64,000 nucleotides of DNA from Pedobacter nyackensis (GTDB lineage: Bacteria; Bacteroidota; Bacteroidia; Sphingobacteriales; Sphingobacteriaceae): positions 469,400-533,399 of the forward strand of contig NZ_FWYB01000001.1 of the NCBI RefSeq assembly GCF_900176505.1, given 5' to 3'. Each line of letters begins with the position of its first letter. Positions within the stretch are counted from its first letter, which is position 1. Below the pieces are notes generated by a model. The model ran no database searches and had not been told where the DNA came from. It was given only the letters and a program-made list of their open reading frames with translations. Position numbers and translations under genes: made by a program. This document shows, piece by piece, positions 19,167 through 27,607 of this stretch.

Positions 19167-19211
19167 ATCATGAGCAAACGCTCACAAATAGCGATGAATA
19201 TTGCTCATGAT
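19167..19211. other. Inverted repeat upstream of the small membrane protein gene
   Basis: ATCATGAGCAA (19167-19177) and TTGCTCATGAT (19201-19211) are exact reverse complements, 23 bases apart; a smaller hairpin GAGC-AAAC-GCTC (19172-19183) competes with it. It lies in the leader of the gene at 19247, so it may be an operator or an mRNA structure. No function can be assigned. Confidence 0.4.
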
Positions 19212-19246
19212 AGCTTCATTACCATTGAAAACAAAATTATATTCCA

Positions 19247-19564
19247 ATGAAAAATAAAAAATTGCATGCATTTTTTACGCAGGCCTCTTCAGGAAGAAAG
19301 CCTGTAGTTATTGCTTTATTGACTGGTTTGGCGGTTGTGACCGTGCTTGGTGTTTTACTTACATCTGAAAGAGGTCAGAAGCTTAGAGGAAGAGTTCGAG
19401 ATTTGGCTGGAAGGGTAGAGAAGGACATGGCTGAGGAAACGGAACAAATTCAAAATAATCATCAGGGATATATTACCCATAAAAGGCCTAAATCGGATAT
19501 TAGAAGCCTGATCCATCCAGGATACACAGAGGAAGCACATACTGAACAGGGCCTAAGTTTTTAA
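19247..19564 (+). CDS. Small single-span membrane protein, YtxH-like
   Basis: The 105-residue product has one transmembrane helix (about 17-38, VVIALLTGLAVVTVLGVLL) followed by a charged amphipathic segment RGQKLRGRVRDLAGRVEKDM, the layout of YtxH-type stress-related proteins, and a hydrophilic tail. No enzymatic motif is present. A single-gene unit: a leader with an inverted repeat lies upstream and a strong terminator 4 bases after the stop. Function unknown. Confidence 0.75.
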   Translation: MKNKKLHAFFTQASSGRKPVVIALLTGLAVVTVLGVLLTSERGQKLRGRVRDLAGRVEKDMAEETEQIQNNHQGYITHKRPKSDIRSLIHPGYTEEAHTEQGLSF

Positions 19565-19568
19565 TGTA

Positions 19569-19596
19569 AAAGGGCTGTCCATCCAGACAGCCCTTT
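19569..19596 (+). terminator. Intrinsic terminator
   Basis: Arms AAAGGGCTGTC (19569-19579) and GACAGCCCTTT (19586-19596) are perfectly complementary around the loop CATCCA. It lies directly after the gene at 19247. Confidence 0.85.
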
Positions 19597-19693
19597 ACTA
19601 ACCAAATATAAATTAAACGAGCAAAGTTTGTGCTTCTCAGCATGAAACTTTAATAAAGCAGGCTGCAATGAGTAGACAGCCGTGATTTGCTTT

Positions 19694-19764
19694 GACGTCA
19701 TGAGCGGACTCGAACCGCTGTAGAAGGGTTATGAAATCTTCGCCTAGCCACTCAGCCACATGAC
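19694..19764 (-). tRNA. Non-canonical tRNA-like gene, apparent anticodon CAT
   Basis: Read on the minus strand this segment has a 6-bp acceptor stem (GTCATG with CATGAC), a D-arm TGGCTGAGTGGCTAGGC of the Ser/Leu style, an anticodon loop TTCATAA with CAT in the anticodon position, and a perfect T-arm AGCGG-TTCGAGT-CCGCT. The anticodon stem is poor: AAGAT against CCCTT gives only three pairs. The base at the seventh acceptor pair does not match and no CCA end is encoded. The T-arm and D-arm make tRNA origin clear; whether it is charged and used or is a decayed copy is open. Confidence 0.6.
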
Positions 19765-19944
19765 TGTTTTTGATTGGTTTTTGCCAACCCATGGGACAAA
19801 TGTAAATAAATACTACTAAAATAGTAGTATTTATTTTAAAAATTATTTTAATGGCCAATTCTATGGTAAAAGGTGGTTTACAATATCTAATTTTCAGTCA
19901 GTCACCAATACTTTTGAATTCGTTTGCTAAGTTGTATAATATAG

Positions 19945-20012
19945 CTTTCTAACTATGCCAACAGGAGGTTGGAGCCGGCGAGCTTCACATTTCTGTGAAG
20001 CTTTGTTTGTTT
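19945..20012 (+). ncRNA. Candidate small RNA or short leader-peptide unit
   Basis: A TTTG (19913-19916) followed after 18 bases by TATAAT (19935-19940) could be a promoter. The downstream 65 bases fold into a hairpin CCAAC-AGGAG-GTTGG (19958-19972) and a strong terminator AGCTTCACA-TTTC-TGTGAAGCT (19981-20002) followed by TTGTTTGTTT. The same bases also form an 18-codon frame from ATG 19955 to TAA, starting MPTGGWSRR. Nothing larger is coded in 19900-20100, so a discrete small transcript is plausible. Confidence 0.4.
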
Positions 20013-20101
20013 AAAATATTATGGAAATAACTTTTCCTGAAAAAAACTGATTAAATTGTCTTGTAAAGGTCGTACAAATAGAAAATTATTAAAAAAAAGA
20101 A

Positions 20102-20551
20102 ATGAAACCATTAATCGTATTGCTTCTGGTATTTTGTATAGCTCTCCTAATAGTAAGAGCTATTAGCGGTAAATATGACATTGCATTTTCAGGAAGAATT
20201 GCAATGTCTTGTATGCTGGTATTCTCAGCGATCGGGCATTTTGCTTTTACCAAAGGAATGTCATTAATGATGCCCCAATTTATTCCCTTTAAATTACAAA
20301 TCGTTTATTTGACTGGGGTTTTAGAAATCATTTTTGCAGCGGGACTTTTACTTCCCGATTTTCAGGTTTTAACTGCTTGGGTACTGGTGGTTTTTCTAAT
20401 CTTAGTACTTCCTGCAAATATTTATGCTTCAATAAAAAATGTGAACTATCAAAAAGCAACATTTGATGGGAATGGATTAGCCTACCTATGGTTTAGGATT
20501 CCTTTGCAATTTCTTTTTATTAGTTGGATATATTTATCCGCTATGATCTGA
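20102..20551 (+). CDS. DoxX-like small integral membrane protein
   Basis: The 149-residue protein has four predicted membrane helices (about 3-22, 38-55, 68-85, 93-112, with a fifth near 130-149) and a DoxX-like pattern (GHFAFTKGMSLMMPQFIP, LTGVLEIIFAAGLLLP). Such proteins are usually of unknown or redox-related function. The last 11 bases overlap the end of the convergent sigma-factor gene, so the two mRNAs share an antisense 3' end. Confidence 0.75.
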   Translation: MKPLIVLLLVFCIALLIVRAISGKYDIAFSGRIAMSCMLVFSAIGHFAFTKGMSLMMPQFIPFKLQIVYLTGVLEIIFAAGLLLPDFQVLTAWVLVVFLILVLPANIYASIKNVNYQKATFDGNGLAYLWFRIPLQFLFISWIYLSAMI

Positions 20552-21779
20552 TTAGCAGTTGATCTATTTTCAGTTGCATGAGTTGTTGTTCCGCTGGAGT
20601 TTTTGCTAATGCCTTTGCCCTTTCAAAACACGCTATTGCCTTACTCTTATCTACATTTTTATTAAGTTCTCCTAGCAGAACAAAATAGAAATGATTATCC
20701 TCCAGTTTTAACTTTTCTGCTTCGGGCAGGGCCACTTCAGCTCCATTCGCTTTGTACAAGGCAAATGTTCTGTTGAGTGCAGCTGCGGGGGAGTAGTTGA
20801 TCATTAAAAGCTGATTGTAAAGTTGTAAAATCTCTTCCCATTTTTCTGCGGTATCTTCCTTTATACAATGACAATAAGCAATCCTGGCTTCGAGGTGATA
20901 GGTGCTTAATTCTTCTCCTATGGCCGACAGGTTCAAAAAATGAATGCCCTGACTGATTAGTTCTTTATTCCAGATATCTTCGTCTTGCTGTTCGTATAAG
21001 ATCAGTTCGCCTTCGCCACTTTGGCGGGCATCAAAACGTGAAGAGTGGAAACACATTAACGCAATCAACGCATTTGTTTTAGGCAGATTGGTTTTGTCGT
21101 ATTCCGTAAGCATTACACCTAAACGTAAGGCCTCTATGCAGAGGTCCTTTCGCAGAATCTGGTTCTGGGTTTTAGAATAATAACCTTCGCTAAAAAGCAG
21201 GTAAATAATATGAAGCACATTATCCAGGCGCTTGGTAATTTCACGCTCGGCAGGAAATGCAAGTTGAATCTGCTCCGTGCGTAGCTTCTCTTTTGCCCTG
21301 AACAGTCTTTTGTTGATGGTTTCTTTGTTCGATAAGAAGGCTTCAGCTATTTCATCAATGCCAAAACCACAAAGGATGCGCAATGCAAGTCCGATTTGAG
21401 CCTCACTGGCAATAGCTGGTGTGCAAATGGCAAAGAGCATCTGCAGCTGACTATCCTTGATGTTTTGTTGTGAAAAGCTAAATTCATCAGTATTATCCTG
21501 CTGTTCTTGCTTTCGGTTAATTTCTGGAATCACCTTATCTTCAAAAATTTTATTTCTTCTGAAATATGAAAGGGTTTTTTGCTTGGCTACTGTATAAAGC
21601 CAGGCCTCCGGATTTACCGGTATCCCCTTTGTTTTCCAGGTCTCCGTAGCCAGCAGGAATGTTTCGCTAACAATATCTTCGGCTATTTCTATATGTTGCA
21701 GGCCAAAGCGTTTACTGATTACCGCAACCATCTTGGAAAATTCCTGTTGGAATAAATGCTTTAAATGATCCTGTTTCAT
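20541..21779 (-). CDS. ECF42-type RNA polymerase sigma factor with C-terminal TPR-like extension
   Basis: The 412-residue protein has sigma region 2 (about 12-80, HIEIAEDIVSETFLLATETW and YTVAKQKTLSYFRR) and region 4 (about 115-175, IGLALRILCGFGIDEIAEAFLSNKETINKRLFRAKEKL), then a long helical extension (about 180-410) with TPR-like helices. This layout and the neighbouring DGPF/YCII gene identify the ECF42 group. In ECF42 the C-terminal extension replaces a separate anti-sigma factor as the activity control. It lies downstream of an AhpD-like and a DGPF gene, same strand. Confidence 0.92.
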   Translation of the reverse strand: MKQDHLKHLFQQEFSKMVAVISKRFGLQHIEIAEDIVSETFLLATETWKTKGIPVNPEAWLYTVAKQKTLSYFRRNKIFEDKVIPEINRKQEQQDNTDEFSFSQQNIKDSQLQMLFAICTPAIASEAQIGLALRILCGFGIDEIAEAFLSNKETINKRLFRAKEKLRTEQIQLAFPAEREITKRLDNVLHIIYLLFSEGYYSKTQNQILRKDLCIEALRLGVMLTEYDKTNLPKTNALIALMCFHSSRFDARQSGEGELILYEQQDEDIWNKELISQGIHFLNLSAIGEELSTYHLEARIAYCHCIKEDTAEKWEEILQLYNQLLMINYSPAAALNRTFALYKANGAEVALPEAEKLKLEDNHFYFVLLGELNKNVDKSKAIACFERAKALAKTPAEQQLMQLKIDQLLIRS

Positions 21780-21790
21780 AATTAATTAGG

Positions 21791-21819
21791 AGAGCAGCTA
21801 TAGAAAATACAGCTGCTCT
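21791..21819. other. Hairpin between the DGPF and sigma-factor genes
   Basis: AGAGCAGCT (21791-21799) and AGCTGCTCT (21811-21819) pair perfectly around an 11-base loop. In the minus-strand operon it lies between the DGPF stop and the sigma start and has no T run, so it may be a processing or attenuation element. On the plus strand it is followed by TGTTTTTATTTT, like a terminator. Confidence 0.55.
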
Positions 21820-21829
21820 TGTTTTTATT

Positions 21830-22168
21830 TTAAGCAAATATGGGTCTTATTTCAACACTTCCATCTGCATCCAGCGCCGGACAACCATGTGCTAAAGTTG
21901 TTGCTTCTTCCAGACTATCGGCAGTAACCACAATAAAACCGCCTAATCTCTCTCTGATCTCTACAAAAGGACCATCAGTAACCACACCACCTGGCTTAAG
22001 CACTTTACCGGCTACCTCCAGACGGGCACCATGGTTTTTAAATTTTCCTTGTGCAGCTATTCCACCTATCCAATCATTCCATTTTTTGTTTATCGCCGCC
22101 ATTTCTTCTGCTGAAGAATTGCTATAATCATAACTGGGCTGGCGAAATATGAATACGAAGTCTTTCAT
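21830..22168 (-). CDS. YCII-related (DGPF) protein
   Basis: The 112-residue protein shows the DGPF box as VVTDGPFVEIRERLGGFIVV (about 59-78), plus the N-terminal FVFIFRQPSYDY start and a C-terminal GSVEIRPIF strand. DGPF proteins are dimeric ferredoxin-like folds of unknown activity and are the conserved genomic partner, and known regulatory target, of ECF42 sigma factors. It is 50 bases upstream of the sigma gene with a hairpin in the gap. Confidence 0.92.
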   Translation of the reverse strand: MKDFVFIFRQPSYDYSNSSAEEMAAINKKWNDWIGGIAAQGKFKNHGARLEVAGKVLKPGGVVTDGPFVEIRERLGGFIVVTADSLEEATTLAHGCPALDADGSVEIRPIFA

Positions 22169-22216
22169 CTCAATTGCTTTTATAATTTTTGAATATAGGA
22201 ATTTGATTGTATTGCG

Positions 22217-22696
22217 TTAATTTTTATTTGCCGGCACTTTGTGCTGACCAACGGTATAACTTCCGGCTACAGTACGGAAGGAGATATTGATGCGGTTGTA
22301 ACTGTTGATAGTCGTGATGGCTAATGTCAGGTCGATCAATTCTTCTTCAGAAAACTGTGCGCTGGCAATTTCATAGCTCTCGGTGTCTACATTACCATCT
22401 TTAATCAAGGTAACGGCTTCTGCCCATTGTAGCGCAGCACGTTCACGTTCGCTAAACAAGGGTGCTTCGCGCCAGGCGTCAAGCAGAAAAAGACGTTGCG
22501 GCCTTTCGCCTATGGCAAGTAAGTCTTTCGAATGCATATCCAAACAATATGCACAACCATTAATTTGTGATACCCTGAAATAGATCAGGTGTAAAAGCTC
22601 TTGTTCAATTGAACATTTACCAAGATAGGCACCAATACCATACATTGCTCTCATTGCATTCTGGCCTTTTTCAAAGGCATTAATTCTCTGTTCCAT
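22217..22696 (-). CDS. Carboxymuconolactone decarboxylase/AhpD-like protein
   Basis: The 159-residue protein has the AhpD-like core with the redox motif INGCAYCLDMHSKDL (CAYC, about 51-54; His at about 58) and a helical tail. AhpD-type proteins act as peroxidase partners or alkylhydroperoxidases. It is the first gene of the minus-strand run AhpD-DGPF-ECF42 (gaps 48 and 50 bases) and faces the Crp/Fnr gene across a 96-base divergent region, so oxidative or chemical stress is a reasonable signal for the unit (inference). Confidence 0.9.
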   Translation of the reverse strand: MEQRINAFEKGQNAMRAMYGIGAYLGKCSIEQELLHLIYFRVSQINGCAYCLDMHSKDLLAIGERPQRLFLLDAWREAPLFSERERAALQWAEAVTLIKDGNVDTESYEIASAQFSEEELIDLTLAITTINSYNRINISFRTVAGSYTVGQHKVPANKN

Positions 22697-22792
22697 TTTA
22701 TTATTGTTTTATAGTTATTGATTTATACTACCATAATGCATGAGGTTAAAGAAATTGGACAGGACGAAGAATGTTTTTTTACATTTGTTACG

Positions 22793-23368
22793 ATGATAGA
22801 TAAGTTTTTAAATTTTGTTGCCACAAGAACTGCATTAACAGATACTGATATAGCCCTTTGTAAAAAGTATTTTGAACCGGTATTATTCCCTAAAAACAGG
22901 ATTATTGAAGAGCAGGACAAAGTTCCTAAATATCTCTACTACATTGTCTCTGGATACTTACGCTTATTTCATTATAATCAAAACGGAGATGAGGTAACCA
23001 CCCATATCAACTGCCCTCCTGGATTTTTTACATCTTACTCCAACTTCATCAACCAGACAAAGTCCGATGAAAATGTGGAGTGTATTACGGAATGCGAGTT
23101 GCTCCGGATTACTAAAAATGATCTGGATGAAATCACTTCCAAAAGTTCCTCAATAAAGGATTTCAGTATTTTTGTCTTTCAGCAATCTCTTACTTACAAC
23201 GAAAAGAGATCCAGAGAGCTTGGAACCTTATCAGCTGAACAACGCTACCGCAAATTGATGGAAGAACATCCGGATATTTTACATAATGTGCCAATTTCAT
23301 ATATAGCCTCCTTCCTGGGGATGAAAGCTGAAAGCCTGAGTCGTATACGCAGGAAAATAACTAACTAA
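22793..23368 (+). CDS. Crp/Fnr-family transcriptional regulator
   Basis: From ATG 22793 the protein is 191 residues (MIDKFLNFVATR...), the usual Bacteroidota length; an upstream ATG at 22718 adds 25 poorly fitting residues. It has a cyclic-nucleotide-binding-like jelly roll (about 20-130, with YYIVSGYLRLFHYNQNGDE) and a C-terminal winged helix (about 145-190, PISYIASFLGMKAESLSRIRRK). No iron-sulfur cysteine pattern is present, so a small-ligand sensor is likelier than an oxygen sensor. A TACATTTG -7 box at 22780-22787 with TTG at 22755 would place transcription start almost at this ATG. Confidence 0.87.
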   Translation: MIDKFLNFVATRTALTDTDIALCKKYFEPVLFPKNRIIEEQDKVPKYLYYIVSGYLRLFHYNQNGDEVTTHINCPPGFFTSYSNFINQTKSDENVECITECELLRITKNDLDEITSKSSSIKDFSIFVFQQSLTYNEKRSRELGTLSAEQRYRKLMEEHPDILHNVPISYIASFLGMKAESLSRIRRKITN

Positions 23369-23452
23369 TTTTCAAACCTCCATTAACTAACAAAAGTCAA
23401 GTAGATTCGAATACAGGCTCCCGAACTTTGTCTGGTATTAAAAGAATATATT

Positions 23453-24469
23453 ATGACACAAAAAAGTTTAGCCTTAGTATCCGGAGCAAACGGACACTTG
23501 GGTAATAATTTAGTCCGCTTCCTGATTAAAAAAGGGATACCCGTAAGGGCTACTGTAAGAAACATAAAAAACAAAGCGCCTTTTGCAGGGCTGGATTGCG
23601 AAGTGGTTCAGGCAGATATTACAGATAAGGCATCATTTGTACGCGCATTACAAGGCGTCGAAACCTTTTATGCAGTGGGTGCCTCATTTAAACTTTGGGC
23701 AAAAGACCCCAAAAAGGAAATCTATGATGTCAATATTCAGGGGACAAGAAACACTATCGAAGCCGCAGCTGAAGCAGGCGTAAAGCGTATTGTGTATGTT
23801 AGCTCCATTGCCGCGTTGAATTACACTACACTGCCAACAAAGGAAAGTTACGGCTATAATACCGACCGTAGGGACATGTACTACAATTCAAAAAACGATG
23901 GCGAAATACTGGCATTTAGTCTGGCAAAAGAACTTGGAATTGAATTGGTATCGATTATGCCGGCTGCAATGATTGGCAGTGAAGCTTTTTTGCCCTTGAA
24001 TGTTTCCTATGGTATACTAAAACTGATATTGAACAAGGAAATTCCCGTTGACACCAGGATCGCTCTGAACTGGATAGATGTAAAAGATGTGGCAGAAGGC
24101 TGTTATTTAGCCGCGATCAAAGGGCGGGACGGGGAACGTTATATTCTGGCTAATGAGCAATGTATGACCATTACCGACACTAGTTTACTTGCCAGTAAGC
24201 TATATCCCGAATTGAAATTGAAAGTGCCAGGAGCTGTTCCCAAACCTTTACTGTTCGCTATTGCGGGACTAATGGAACTCATATCGAAATTAAGCGGAAA
24301 AGCCCCTTTATTGACAAGAAAGGATATTGCAATGTTCTCTGGTCTGCAACAAAATTTCGACATTTCAAAGGCCAGAACCGAATTGGGCTTTAACCCGAAA
24401 ACACCGGAACTGGCAGTTGAGGAAGCTCTGGTATATTTGATTGAAAACAAGCAATTGCTTGGAAAATAA
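23453..24469 (+). CDS. NAD(P)-dependent epimerase/dehydratase (extended SDR, aldehyde/dihydroflavonol-reductase-like)
   Basis: The 338-residue protein has the Rossmann motif SGANGHLGNN (about 8-17), the catalytic YYNSK (Tyr/Lys, about 144-148) with an upstream YVSSIAAL Ser motif, and the GVKRIVYVSS segment. It probably reduces or epimerises a small carbonyl or sugar substrate. It lies 84 bases downstream of the Crp/Fnr gene in the same direction and may be its target (inference). A terminator follows the stop. Confidence 0.88.
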   Translation: MTQKSLALVSGANGHLGNNLVRFLIKKGIPVRATVRNIKNKAPFAGLDCEVVQADITDKASFVRALQGVETFYAVGASFKLWAKDPKKEIYDVNIQGTRNTIEAAAEAGVKRIVYVSSIAALNYTTLPTKESYGYNTDRRDMYYNSKNDGEILAFSLAKELGIELVSIMPAAMIGSEAFLPLNVSYGILKLILNKEIPVDTRIALNWIDVKDVAEGCYLAAIKGRDGERYILANEQCMTITDTSLLASKLYPELKLKVPGAVPKPLLFAIAGLMELISKLSGKAPLLTRKDIAMFSGLQQNFDISKARTELGFNPKTPELAVEEALVYLIENKQLLGK

Positions 24470-24497
24470 AAGACTTCAGAGCCCTGTCTTTTTATTT
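24468..24497 (+). terminator. Intrinsic terminator
   Basis: AAAAGAC (24468-24474) pairs with GTCTTTT (24486-24492) around an 11-base loop and runs into TTTTTATTTT. It overlaps the stop codon of the epimerase gene. Confidence 0.65.
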
Positions 24498-24532
24498 TCT
24501 ATTAATTACTATATTTAGGTAAAACAACAGCT

Positions 24533-25420
24533 ATGAGCCAGATTAATAAGGAAGATATTAAGCAGGAAGTATTTGATCTTTATGATGATTATGCACATGA
24601 AAGGCTCGACCGCCGATCTTTTGTACAGAAGCTATCTTTTTATGCAGTTGGCGGACTTACCGTGCCCGCACTGATGAGTTTTTTGATGCCGGAATACCAG
24701 GACAATGTAGAGGTGAAGCCTGACGACCCTCGCCTGAAATCTGAATACATTAATTATTCCTCACCAAAAGGAGGTGAAACCATCAAGGGATTGTTATCTA
24801 AACCTGTAGCTGCCAAGAAGAAGCTGGGCGGTATTATCGTGGTGCATGAAAACCGTGGATTGAATCCTTACATTGAAGATGTTGCCAGAAGGGCTGCTCT
24901 AGCTGGATTTATTTCGCTGGCACCTGATGCGTTGTCGCCACTTGGAGGCTACCCCGGTAATGATGATGAAGGGCGTGCACTACAAAGTAAGAGGGACAAG
25001 GGGGAAATGGAAGAGGATTTTATAGCAGCATATGAGTATCTTAAAAAGCATAAAGACTGTAACGGTAAGGTTGGTGTGGTAGGTTTTTGTTTCGGTGGGG
25101 GCATAGCTAATATGATGGCTGTTCGGATACCGGAACTTGCTGCAGCTGTTCCTTTTTACGGCAGTCAGCCTGCGCTGGCTGACGTACCTAAAATTAAAGC
25201 ACCTTTAATGCTGCATTACGCATCTCTGGATACAAGGATTACAGCAGGCTGGTCAGCTTACGAAGCCGCCTTAAAAGAGAATGGTAAAAAGTATCAAGGC
25301 TTTGTTTACGAAAATGTAAATCATGGTTTCCATAATAATAGCACACCTCGTTATGATAAAGCAGCCGCAGAGCTTGCCTGGAAGCGTACAATAGATTTTT
25401 TTAGTGAGCATTTGAAATAA
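24533..25420 (+). CDS. Dienelactone hydrolase-family protein
   Basis: The 295-residue alpha/beta-hydrolase has nucleophile Cys in VGFCFGGG (about 183-190), an Asp in LHYASLDTRITAGW (about 232) and His in NVNHGFHNN (about 268), the DLH triad. The N-terminal 50 residues (DRRSFVQKLSFYAVGG then VPALMSFLMP) look like a Tat-type signal or membrane anchor preceded by about 25 charged residues, an arrangement common in this subfamily. Cleaves lactones or esters; physiological substrate unknown. Confidence 0.88.
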   Translation: MSQINKEDIKQEVFDLYDDYAHERLDRRSFVQKLSFYAVGGLTVPALMSFLMPEYQDNVEVKPDDPRLKSEYINYSSPKGGETIKGLLSKPVAAKKKLGGIIVVHENRGLNPYIEDVARRAALAGFISLAPDALSPLGGYPGNDDEGRALQSKRDKGEMEEDFIAAYEYLKKHKDCNGKVGVVGFCFGGGIANMMAVRIPELAAAVPFYGSQPALADVPKIKAPLMLHYASLDTRITAGWSAYEAALKENGKKYQGFVYENVNHGFHNNSTPRYDKAAAELAWKRTIDFFSEHLK

Positions 25421-25449
25421 TGGATTAGTCCTGTTTTTTTTTGTTCCGG

Positions 25450-25477
25450 TTCACCCTTTTTTGGTTTCTGTTCGCCT
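25450..25477 (+). promoter_or_regulatory. Candidate ECF-sigma promoter, copy 1 (protease-sigma-FecR operon)
   Basis: TTCACCC (25450-25456), exactly 16 bases, CGCCT (25473-25477). The ATG at 25504 is 26 bases further on. Its position rules out the longer reading of the protease from 25441 and implies that the sigma factor drives its own operon. Confidence 0.7.
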
Positions 25478-25503
25478 TCATAAGGAATAAACCTTTATAC
25501 TTT

Positions 25504-27582
25504 ATGAACAAAACCAACTATTCCAACGTGTTGAGGTGTTTTGCTTATGCTGGAGTTATCTGTGTAAGTTCCCTGCAAACCATAAGGGCACAAGATCTGC
25601 AGCCGGACGCAGCCGCAATTCGGAAAGCTACGGTATTAAATGTGATCCGGAATCTGGAGCACAAACATGTGCGCCCAAAAGCCATCGATGATAATTTTTC
25701 AAAAATTATCTGGAAAAAGTACCTTGAAAACCTTGATCCCAATAAGGAAATATTGCTGCAAAGCGATTTACAGCAATTGAGGAGATATGAATTAAGCATT
25801 GACAACGAACTGAAAGAAGGACAAACTGCGTTTTTTACAGCTGCGTACCAAATTTATCAACAAAGGTTAAATGCTGCCGCCGCCACATATAAAAGGATAT
25901 TGGAAAGTCCTTTTGATTTTAAGAAAGACGAGTCTATTCAGTTGAGTGGGGAGCTAAGGAATTTCGCTGACAGTCAGGCTGCATTGACACGGTTGTTGCA
26001 AAAGAAAGCTAAGTACCTGGTGTTGAAAAAAATGTCAGACCTGAGTAATGGTAAAACTAACAGTCCTGCGTTAGAAAAAGAAGCAAGGATAAAAGTAGAC
26101 AAATGGGTTTCCAATACATTTAAAAATCTTACAGGCCAGTCGGCGTTAAATGAAAGATTTAGTCAATACATCAATACCATTACGCTTGAAGTTGATCCTC
26201 ATACTTCTTATTTTCCCCCGGTGAAGGCCAGGAGTGTCAATGACCAGATGGCAAAACGATTCTATGGCTTGGGATTAGAACTTCAGGATAAAGAAGGTGA
26301 TGTGTTTATTAAAGCGTTAAGACCAGGTGGTGTAGCCATAAAAAGTGGATTAATAGACGTCAATGATAGGATTTTGAGTATCAGTGATGCAAAAGGGACT
26401 ATGCTTGATGTTGCGGGAATCTCAATCACTGATATCTCGGATATGATCCGAGGCGAAAAGGACACTGAAGTGTCCTTGGGGCTGTTGAAAAGTAGTGGAC
26501 TGGAGAAAACCGTTGCACTGAAGCGAAGCGAAATAAAGGACGAGGAAGGGAGAGCCAGGAGCGCCATTATTGAAAAGAACGGTTACAAGATTGGCTACAT
26601 TTACTTGCAGGAGTTTTACGTCGATATGGTAAATCCTGCTGGAATCCGTTCTGCTGATGATGTGCAAAGGGAGCTGATTAAATTAAAAGCGGAAAACGTG
26701 AACGGAATCATTTTTGATCTGCGCAATAATGGTGGCGGATCATTGGATGAAGTGGTCAAAATGAGTGGTTACTTTTTAGGGAAAGGGCCAAAAGTTCAAA
26801 TTAAGGACGCCAATGAACTTAAAATACATACCACAAATGCAGCTCCATTGTACGAAGGCCCTCTTGTTGTTTTGGTGAACGAACAAAGTGCCTCGGCTTC
26901 CGAAATATTTGCCGCTGTAATTCAGGATTATAAACGTGGAATTATCATCGGTAGTCCATCAACCTATGGAAAGGGAACTGCACAAGCAACGCTCCCAATG
27001 GGAAAAATGGGAGATAAGGCCAAGGGAACGCCAAATATAAGTTATGGTTCTTTAAGGCTTACCCAGCACCAGTTTTATAGGGTTAATGGTGCTTCAACAC
27101 AGTTAAGGGGTGTAAAGGCAGATGTAATCCTACCGGGAAAACTGGCTTATCTTAAGATCAGAGAAAAAGACAATGCAACAGCGCTGGCCTGGGATAGTAT
27201 TCAGCCAGCGATTTATACAGAATTTAATAAAGCGACAGTCTGGAATAAGATCTTACATTTAGCAAAAGAATCAGTTGGGCAGGATGAAAAATTTAGTATT
27301 GTAGATGAAAATAGTAAATTGCTGATGCAAAACCAGCTAAATCCTGTAAGCCTGAACTTAGATAAATTTAGTAAGGAACAAGCCAGATTGTCTGCATTTA
27401 TTCGGAATATTGACCAGGCAATACTGCTGCCTGAATTTAAAAAGAATAAAGTGAAGGGAACGCTGGATCAAAGTGTCGATCCAGGTAATGAATGGTACAA
27501 GAAATGGACAGAAGGTATTTCGGCAGACATATACCTTGACAAAAGTCTGGAAATTATAAATAAAATTATAACGGTTAAATAA
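25504..27582 (+). CDS. Carboxy-terminal processing protease (Tsp/Prc-like, S41) encoded with ECF sigma and FecR
   Basis: Starting at ATG 25504 (692 residues) gives a signal peptide (about 1-30, ending QTIRAQ), preferred over the ATG at 25441 that would precede the candidate promoter. A Tsp N-terminal helical region (about 35-225) is followed by a PDZ domain (about 235-330; FYGLGLELQDKEGDVFIKALRPGG) and the S41 core with LRNNGGGSLDE, the Ser motif NEQSASASEIFAAVIQDY and the Lys motif TYGKGTAQA. It degrades or trims periplasmic proteins from their C-termini. First gene of an apparent operon with the sigma factor (25-base gap) and FecR. Prc-type proteases are known to process FecR-type anti-sigma factors in Pseudomonas, so a regulatory role is likely (inference). 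Confidence 0.9.
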   Translation: MNKTNYSNVLRCFAYAGVICVSSLQTIRAQDLQPDAAAIRKATVLNVIRNLEHKHVRPKAIDDNFSKIIWKKYLENLDPNKEILLQSDLQQLRRYELSIDNELKEGQTAFFTAAYQIYQQRLNAAAATYKRILESPFDFKKDESIQLSGELRNFADSQAALTRLLQKKAKYLVLKKMSDLSNGKTNSPALEKEARIKVDKWVSNTFKNLTGQSALNERFSQYINTITLEVDPHTSYFPPVKARSVNDQMAKRFYGLGLELQDKEGDVFIKALRPGGVAIKSGLIDVNDRILSISDAKGTMLDVAGISITDISDMIRGEKDTEVSLGLLKSSGLEKTVALKRSEIKDEEGRARSAIIEKNGYKIGYIYLQEFYVDMVNPAGIRSADDVQRELIKLKAENVNGIIFDLRNNGGGSLDEVVKMSGYFLGKGPKVQIKDANELKIHTTNAAPLYEGPLVVLVNEQSASASEIFAAVIQDYKRGIIIGSPSTYGKGTAQATLPMGKMGDKAKGTPNISYGSLRLTQHQFYRVNGASTQLRGVKADVILPGKLAYLKIREKDNATALAWDSIQPAIYTEFNKATVWNKILHLAKESVGQDEKFSIVDENSKLLMQNQLNPVSLNLDKFSKEQARLSAFIRNIDQAILLPEFKKNKVKGTLDQSVDPGNEWYKKWTEGISADIYLDKSLEIINKIITVK

Positions 27583-27607
27583 CCAAAAAATATAAAATGC
27601 AGAGCTA

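Noticed and set aside
25441..25503. Upstream start codon of the S41 protease
   Set aside because: It would place the ECF promoter inside the gene; the ATG at 25504 gives a clean signal peptide.
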